Of a stretch of DNA of 64,000 bases, positions 23,601 through 32,600 are shown piece by piece. Below the pieces are notes generated by a model. That model saw only the letters and a program-made list of their open reading frames with translations, was not told the DNA's origin and made no database searches. Made by a program: the position numbers and the translations under genes. The DNA is from Cocos nucifera (Eukaryota; Streptophyta; Magnoliopsida; Arecales; Arecaceae), in the NCBI GenBank assembly GCA_006176705.1, contig QRFJ01000387.1, positions 124,001 through 188,000 of the forward strand. The letters run 5' to 3'. The stretch's first letter is position 1. Every line of letters starts with the position of its first letter.

Positions 23601-26600
23601 CGAGCGGTGGCGCGCGTGCAGGGAGCCGGCCGAGGAGGCAGAGGGAGCAACGAAGATCGGGTCATGATCTTTCTCTTCCGGGAACCACCAGCGTCGAAGC
23701 CGTCGATCAGGACACGGCGATCGACCGGGGGGGTTTCGTCTCCAAGGCAAGTGGCAGTAGCGACGAGGAACCCGTGGAAAGGGTTCTCTGCTCCAGGAAG
23801 CACCTCATGGTGTCGGAGCAGGCCCCAGGGAAGAATCCGACATGGTGGAGCATGGATCCGGCGTGGTCATGCACAGATCCGCCGCGGTAGAGCACGGATC
23901 CAACGATGGCGCACAGATCCGATGGTGGCACACGAACAGCGGCAGCGATGGCATGCCGCAGAGGCGATCCAACGGTGGCGACGCCCTGATCCGGTGATGG
24001 CACGTAGGTAGAGGTCAGTTGGCAGCGTTCCATGGAGGCAGGCGATTGGGTCTTTTTGGACGAGACGAAGGAGGGAGGAGCCAAGGAGTTTGGAAGCTTC
24101 CAGCAGGAGAGAAAAAGCTTCCAGCAGCAGAGAAAAGAGAAAAAAAGAAAAAATCTAGGACTAGGAGATTTGTTTTTGATTTTCTTTTTCTCTCCATTGT
24201 TCGTGACTATTCTCCTAGTTGTGGCTTCTCATGGTATTGAAAATAAAAATGTGAAGGCTAAGCTGCTGGTTATTTATTTGGCACGTTAGAGAAGAGATCA
24301 CTCAAGGGATCAGGATCGAGGTAGAGTTGAAGAAACAACTATTTAGTCTGCTGGAAAGCTGAGAAAGTAGTTAGGGTGCATTCAACGATGCGACCGATTG
24401 GAGCCTTAGGTGATGAAGATGGTTGATCCACAGGGAGTTGCGGTAGGTTCAGAAAAGGTGGAAGTCCTTGGTGGTTTCAGAGGTGCCCGTAGGGTTGCGG
24501 AGTATCTGAGATAGGAGCAGCGATGGTGGAGGTCTAGCAAGTTAGGGTTGGGTGGTTGATCTTAGATCAGGTTGTTTCTTCTGCAGAGGCACGAGAAAGA
24601 GTCGCGATTTAGATGGAGGATGGATTGTGTGCAGCAAGAGAGGACCCGAATACCTATGAGGAGGTAGTGTCGAGCTTCGGGATGAGATAAGTGGGTCTGA
24701 GCCCATAATAGGATTTGAGCTATAGTTCCTTTAGGTGAAATTGAAGCGATGGTTGAACTGCTAAGATGGAATTCCCTAGGGTTTAGTCGCTAAGTTAGAA
24801 GAGTTGGATGAGCTCCTATATATTTCAGAGGAGCATGCAGGGTGTAGTGTATCCAAGATGGCTTCGGAGTCCGCGAAGTGCAGAGGATCCGAAGAAGTAG
24901 CAAAGGTGATCGAGATGCAGGGACAGGCCTAGCAGTGCAGCGTTGGGTTGCTGGCCTCGGAGACTTCTGCGGCATCAAATGAACTTCGGTTTCAGGTGGA
25001 GCATCGAACAAAGGTGGCTTCACCGGTAGAGAGGGATTTAACACGAGTTCAGAATGGAGTGCAGAGGGAGCAGCGATATCCCAGTACCAGTGCTAGAGAT
25101 GTATAGTACCAGATGGAGCGGCATGTGCAAGAGGACGGGCATAGTTCTGAGGAGACCATATCATGGTATGCAACGAGTGCTGGTATAGAAATGCTGCGGG
25201 TTCTCTAGGAAAGTTCAAAAAAAATAATGCAACTGCCAAGCAGAAGGGATTCTACAATTTTCAGGATGGTGCCGAGAAGAAAGTACATGTCTTCGATTAT
25301 GGAGGCTGTCATCCCAAAGGTTTCTAAAGGTGCACAGCAGCTGAAAAGAATTGGCAGAGGCATTAGAATTTGCATAAGGAGCTGTCTGAGTGCGCTGCGG
25401 AGCATAGGTTGGTGTTGCAGCCATGGGGTCAAAGCAGGAGAACATCAGTTTGAGGCCAAGAAGTGTGGTGGAGCACGAGTCTCGGGGGCTGTCAAGCATG
25501 GGTCGGTGTTGCAGCTAAGAAGGCGAGATGGCTTCAAGGAGAAGGTGTCAGCTCTGAAGGCAATAGGGTGGTGCAGACAGTTCACGCGAGATTTGCCAAG
25601 GCTTGGAGCACCAAGGTGGAGATTGTTAGGATTAATGGTGCTCTCAAGCCTTGGAAGGCTACGAGAGGAGTCGGGATATTGGCTCCGAGAGATTAGGACA
25701 AGTGTCGTCCTAGGACTAGGATCAGTTTGGTCCTAGGGTGGAGACTCAGTCCTCTACGATCATGAGGCCCTAGTTTGTGGGTCTCATGGGGGCTAATCAG
25801 AGTTTGGACCAGGTTTGGGTCCATGGGGTTGAGTGCATGATCAAACCATAGGTGTACATGGGTTTGGATGAGTTCATTTGAACTGGGTTGCCCTAGGAAG
25901 TTTTTTAGGGATTGGGTTTTGGTCTATATATAGGTATATATATATATGTGTTATTATAAACCCTAATATAGAAGAGATCAATACAATCATTTTCCTCCCG
26001 CATCTCTCTCTCTCTAGTCTTTCACACACCAAGGTGTCCTAGGGGACGCACATCCAAGCAAGAAAAAAGGAGATGCGCCCCATTCTTCCTTCAGCCTCAA
26101 CACGATGTCAAAGGATCCTCCACAACAACAGACATATATCTAAGTGCAAGAAAAAGGTATCAAGAGATTATCAAGTTTATTCCAATCTTAAAATTGAAAA
26201 AGGGCATAATCGTTGGATCTTGCTAACTAAATCAACCAAAGATAAACCCATGAGATAATTTAGAAAAAGTATAGGCAAGGAAAAGAAGAAGAAAAAATAC
26301 CAAGGCACTCTCAAGAAAGGTTTTAAATCCCATAGGATAAGGTTGTCTCAATTTTTCCATAGAACGGGATACGCCACTATCCCGCCCGATCTTGATACTT
26401 GGGATAGAGGATGTCTCAAGACAGCCCAATCAAGATACTAGAACACTAGCGGGACGGCCCCATCCCAAAATATCAGATAGTACCCCATCCCGATGTCCCG
26501 CAGCACATCCCACCATGACTCGAATCCTTGCTCTCAAGTAGCTAATAGAATGCTAATAGCACATGATATAACTCTGAAATAGACTGCAAGATAACGTACA

Positions 26601-29600
26601 TATATAACCATCATAATAAACAAACCTTGTCAGTTACATGCTGCACCATATAACAAATATCACAAACTATGATAATTTTCAGAAACATATTACAATCAAT
26701 CAAGTTACACATCTGATTCACTCTAAGTTGAATATTAAGAAAATCAAAGAAAAAACTTATGTATTTGATAATGAGAAGTTGTGTGATGTTTAAAAAAAAT
26801 GCAACTGCATACCCGTTTTACAATTTCATACTTTATCTCATAGTTTGCAGCCTCCAGGAACATCTTTCCAGATAGTCTCCGAGCTAACTATCATATAAGA
26901 AAAGGAAAAAATAAACAATTGAGACATTGCAAGAAGATAACTCCACATCATGACACACAAAATGCCTTCATACCATTTCATAAATCTTTGTCACAACTAA
27001 CACGCCACCACCCTATTGAGAGATAAACAGATTTAGTAAGATAGCCCAATGGCAATAGAATATAATTTGGCTGAATTCAAAGTTTTCAAAGAAGAAAACC
27101 TTCAGAAATACTTGCTGGAGTTGTTTTGCCCCAAATCTCAATGCAGAAAAAGCATGCACCTTCCACTGGCTGAGTCCAACTTCAAGACTTCCATGACCAT
27201 TTGAATGTTTGGTGCCATCCCATGGCAAAGAAATGCTGCCCAACTCCTTGCTGATTTCAAAAGCAAATCCAAAAATCAAAAGTAAAAACTAGAGAAATCT
27301 GATACATAAATGAAAGATGGAAAAGGAGAAACAAGGAATCTTTTCCAAGGGAAATACACAGTTATGTTTCTTGAAATAAAAATTTTAAAAAAAGTGCATG
27401 CTATATAACATCTCGAACCAGCAAAATAGTAAATTAAAAGATTTGTATTCATGTATGTGTGGCATAGTAATTCATTTATGGTATATTAAGTCACTTAATC
27501 TCAATTATAAACTACTTTGAATTAAACTTATCTTGTCAAAATTTGTCGAAGCCATTTGAGCATAAATTATGACTATCTGCCACTGCAAGTTCTAAAAATT
27601 TTCCAAGTCTGTAAACTAGCACCTATATGGAGGGCTATATAAAATATGTATTTTTTTTAAATCAAAATTGGTGATAATTGACTCTTAGGTGTTAATGAAT
27701 CATAAAATAATTTTTAATAAATTTTAAGATCTTTTAACTTATTCGTTCTGAAGAAAGAAAGTTTTAAAAGTTTTAAATTTAAAAAAATTTAAACTAGAAC
27801 CCAAGTTTTGATATCTTATTCTTAAGAATTTTATTTTTTCTGATATTTTTATTGATTCCAAATAGAAGGATATTTTCTTATTTATATTTGTGTTTTAAAG
27901 TTAATGGAGAGTAAAATAAATGAGGATATTAACTTAAAATAAGTAAATGTAAATAAGAAGAGTATTAAGCAAGCATTGTGATCAAAAGTAAAATTTTTAA
28001 AAGCAGGAGTATTAGCTACAGAAATTAGTTTTGGAAAAGTCGTAAAAGTGCTTTTGATCTAAAGCACTTGTGCCTAAGCTTGTCCCATTTTTGTTATAGA
28101 TATATTATCACTCACTAGGACTTGGGTCTCATTACCCCTCACTTCTTTTGTTGCAATTTTGAAGTTTGGAGTATTCTAGTTCAGCTATATTAGTATTGAG
28201 AAGGATCTAGATTCCTCAGCTTGATAGGAGCAGTCATCCTTTTTGGTGAGCCCAGCACTTGCATGTGTGGGCATATACTTTTACTATCCTGTAGTTGTGT
28301 TCCTTTTTATATATTTTGGTTGTGTATAAACTCTAGATGTACTCCATTATCCACAGGCAGGATCTAGCTTCCACTGTGTTTACTTAATCGAAACGACTAT
28401 ATGCATATGTATGTACTTCTGTTGCGCATCGTATAAACGTTGTTGGTTGCTGAAAATCTAATTATACGTATATATATGTAAGAATATGTTGGGTTAAGTA
28501 GGTAATTGTACCTTTGGAAATGTCCAACTTTTAGGAAAAACTCTGTCAAGTTTTCGATAGAATTTATATATTTGAGTTATCCCATTTGATATCTTTGCTA
28601 AGCTTGCTAGGTTGCTAGTCCGTCCTATGCGCCGGTCATGACCCCAGGTTCGGGTTGTGACAACTATTAAACATCTTCATAATATATCAATTAGAAGTAT
28701 GGAGAATCTCATGATAGTAACAGAGTTTTAAACCTATACATAAGCACATAGCTCCTACCCTCCAGAAAAATCAGTGTGCACCTCTGACTCTCATTCCTGC
28801 ACTATGTTGAACTCTAAACAACATAAAATTCAATTTCCCTCCTGATCTCATTCTTGCTCTTGGTCCTAACTTCTAAATTATGATCTTAGCCATTTTCATT
28901 GTATCAGAAGATGGTATAACCCTCTCAACATGCCTAAAGCTAAAAAAACATAGTTACAAGGACATATTTGAGATATTATCATTTAAAATAATAATTGCTT
29001 TCCTGTTTTATGAAAAGTTCCTGGACCGGACAAAATCAACATTTTTTTTCATGGCTGGCTTCAAAAGGAAGGATGTCAACATCTGCAGTAGAGACAGGTT
29101 ATAATCTCCTTATAAAATGCTGGTTCACTAAGTTGACATGCAAATATTTCAAAGAGAAGCTGAACGTCAGTGCATGGCCTGTGTCTATTTCGTCAGTTTG
29201 GGATGTCTGGGTAGGGGAGTAATTAGACTAAGGAAAAATCTCAGATTGGGCTGGATCTGTAGGTGATGGCAGATTGGTGGAAGACTTGAAAGCAGAGAAA
29301 TGAAAGAATCTTTAGGGCAACACCAGCTTTCAGCAGAAAACATTATTTGAGAGATTGATTTTTTGGATGGAGTGGGCCCAGTTAATCCAAATAAATATGA
29401 AAAAGACATTTATAATTTCAGATCAGGGCGCTTCCACTTATGGCAACATTGTAATGGCTTCAATTCATTTTCTCATGAAATGAATAGATGGGAATTCAGT
29501 GGATTAAGAATATACATCACACAGATGAAATTTGGCAGGCCAGTACTCAAGAGAAAAAAGGGTGAAAGAAGCGAAGATAAAGAAGTTTACACACAATATT

Positions 29601-32600
29601 TCAAGCTTCTAGTTCAAGGGGAAACAACATGCAAGATTTCAAGAGCAAGAAGACGTGTATCTATGCTATATGCCCAATGATGCAATAGTAAGCAAAATAA
29701 AAGTGATTGCATAATGTCCATTTGATTTTATACGGCAAGTATGATTTATTTGGAGTATGGTGATCCTAGTTCAAAGAAAAAAAGAATTTTGGTCTCTTTC
29801 TCATTTTTTTTCTTGACCATTCAGGCATTCAGGATAATACCATAATGGTCAATTTATGTCATGGTCAACAAATAGTTCTTCTCACAAGACACATGCAATA
29901 ATTTTAAAGTATCAGTTTATTATCAACATGAATGAAACTTGAATTATTAGCTTAGATGGAATTTCAGTTTCCATTCAAAAGGAAAGATGCCATACATGAA
30001 CTTGTTAACTTTTCCCATGCTGATTTTTTTTTATATTACTGGCAAGCAAAACTCATAAAAATTACCTTGAATATTCATTCAACATGTGAAGAAAAATTTC
30101 AACTTCAAGGTCTTCTGTAGACAATTTCTTTGAACATGGAATGCGCAGTTTTCTTCTCAGATCAAGTAAGACATTTCTGTAAGATGGTCTCCAACCCCTT
30201 GCAACAAAAGACATAAAAAGGTTGGATACTTATAGAAAGGATACATTGCAGGAAACTAAAGTTAAATTAGTTTCTGCTTTAAAATTTAAAAAAAAAAAAA
30301 AAGGAAACAAAGAAAGAAAAGAAGCTCACTAGGAAATCCTTTAACATATGTAAGAAAGAAATTGAGAGCAATAAGGCTGAAAAAATTATATGGTCTAAGG
30401 ATTCAAATCGTGGGTGGACGTCCTGTCAGACATTGGGATGGGGTACCATCCCATATGATAAGATAAGTCTGTCTTGCCATCATCCCGATCGGCACATCTG
30501 GGGACATCTCCTATCCCAAGTATCGGGAGAAAGTGATGGCAGCCTCCTGTTCCATTGGAAAACCAAGACAGCCCCATCCTACAAGATCTAAAACCTTGGA
30601 ACTATGGATTAAGTTCAGAAAAGAAGAAAACAGAAGAACAAGTAAAGAATCATAGTTTTAATTAAATGAAAGCTGTCAAGCACAAAGACCCAAAATCCAG
30701 AAAAATTCACTAACCGCAATGTTGAACGGGCATCTGCTGCAAGGTACAAGAATCTTGCCTCTAACTGTGCTATAAAATCTTCTCGTTCCTCAACAACCTC
30801 TCCCCCCATAAGAAAATCAGCATGTTCTCTGCTTGTAACTGATTTTAGCAAGGGACTGAAGTAGCTGCAAAGAAATTCAATTTGAATCACTATACAGATA
30901 ATAAGGATGCTTTGATTAAATACTTTATGAGCTAAAAAACTGAAAATAGGTACAGTAAACAACATAAATATTTGAACAAAATGAATATTTGGCTATATGT
31001 ATGCAATTGTCTTTTTTCTCACTGGGTTTAATTTGGATATTGAATAGCTCTAAAGTATAATTTCAAATATGTTTTCCTGAATGCATATCCTTAACATCTT
31101 TAATGTGTAATTTGAATATTGCACTCAACAGAGCATAACCTTACAACAGTGCATCTATCAATTGTATAACTAGGATTTTCATATATAAAATTTGTTTTTG
31201 CATTTTCATTTTTTTAAGTAGCCACCACATAATACAAATTGACAACCATGACCTTTTGTACAAATTTCAAGCATTCGTTCTCTTGAGTTAGATCTATCAA
31301 ATTTAAATCAATTGAGAGCACCTTTAATAAGCCAACATGAAAAATGCAGATATTTTAACATTTTTTTTAAAAAAAAATGTATATCTAAATAACACAATCT
31401 TATATATGTTTGTACTAAAAATATTGTTATCTAGTTATCAGCTCAGATATAGCTAGTATCTGAACCTAACCCAGTAAGCTTCTAAGGCCAGTTTTTAGAA
31501 TTTAATTTAATTATCTTCTAACAATCAAGTTAGGTTATCAAGCTATTGGATACTAATGGCATCCCCACAATCATGTTTGATTTCAGATATTACTTCCTTC
31601 TACCAATTCAAACCATGTATTTAAACACTTACTTAGAAGTTGAATTATTAAACTTCTTGACCAAACTCATTGAGTAACAGAACACAATTATGTCACACAT
31701 CTTACACTAACCTATACAATTTTACAATGGAACCAAGAGAAAAATCAATGATTTAAGAATTTAAGAAAAGAAAAGGCATATCCATAAACTAAAAGCTGCA
31801 TCAATCAAGCATGGACTTGACCAATTTTCGCTTTTTCAAATTTATATCTCTCCTGAGTGTTCCCGCTTAATAGATAACCACCCTTTCCTCCAGGCATTCC
31901 TATCCCCTATTCTTCTTTCCACGGTCCACAAAACTACTACCAAAAACCATACAAGTATGTTACTGGTTCTATATGGTATGATACATAGTATACACCCTAT
32001 ACGGACATAGACTCCCAACACTTTATCTCACTCCTAGCCATGGTACAATCCAAAATTGGGCAAGTTGTGTCGATATTGAATAGTACAAACTAATTCAGCA
32101 CATATACTGAACTGAACCTGAGTTCTGTATCTTACCTTATCAATACATATGTCCAATCGATAGAGGATTGTATGGGTCAGTATGATAGATCTTGCTTCTC
32201 GGCATTTAGGCATACTTCTCACAAATCACCACCACTATCCCATCATTCTCCTCTTTTCCTAAACCTCCAACTCCAGATTTGCCATCTCAATATCAGATCA
32301 TAGGCCGGTACCATCCCATTACAGTATTGATATATGGTATAATATAAGACAGCGAGAGATATATCGAGTATTGATGTGGTATAAGACTGCATACCAATTC
32401 GGTACCAGTACAGTACAATATCAACCGGTATGGCAAACCTTGCTTTGACCAATGCTCTCCCAATCACCATTATCCCACCAAATCGCTTTGCAACATTAGG
32501 CAAGAAAGGATGGTGGTGAGGAAACCTCAGATTATGCACCCAGTATAAGTTTATGTATAGATTCTTAGGAGCATGAGAAGTTAAGAAGGCTAATTAGCAT

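Larger units (their letters stand above)
22732..26126 (+). mobile_element. complete LTR element without pol, target duplication ACAGA
   Basis: Two LTRs in direct orientation (22732-23202 and 25624-26126) begin TGTTA and end CACAACA. The same five bases, ACAGA, flank the element at 22727-22731 and 26127-26131. A primer-binding site follows the left LTR, and a purine-rich tract (AAGGTGGAGAT) precedes the right LTR. The 2.4-kb interior shows no gag, protease, integrase or reverse transcriptase. It is thus a non-autonomous element (LARD-like in length) that must have been mobilised by another element. Part of the interior (about 23300-24000) is unusually GC-rich. A second copy in opposite orientation lies at 58643-59601. 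Confidence 0.9.
5265..26812 (-). other. giant intron (21,548 bp) of gene 1
   Basis: The exon ending at 26813 finishes in phase 0 before GTATGC, and the exon starting at 5264 opens in phase 0 after a CTGTCAG acceptor. The protein reads smoothly across the join (..IVKR then GGQLAAVGLES..), in the order expected for this family. The intron contains at least eight separate mobile elements listed below. Most lie on the strand opposite to, or have no relation with, the gene. Sequence between them (for example 5660-6386, 14570-16840 and 26132-26380) shows no exon or gene. Confidence 0.8.

Noticed and set aside
23210..24084. Several long open frames on both strands (up to 197 codons) in the pol-less LTR element.
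   Set aside because: The GC-rich composition explains the lack of stops; frames overlap on both strands, are Arg/Gly/Pro/Ser-rich and show no gag or pol motif.
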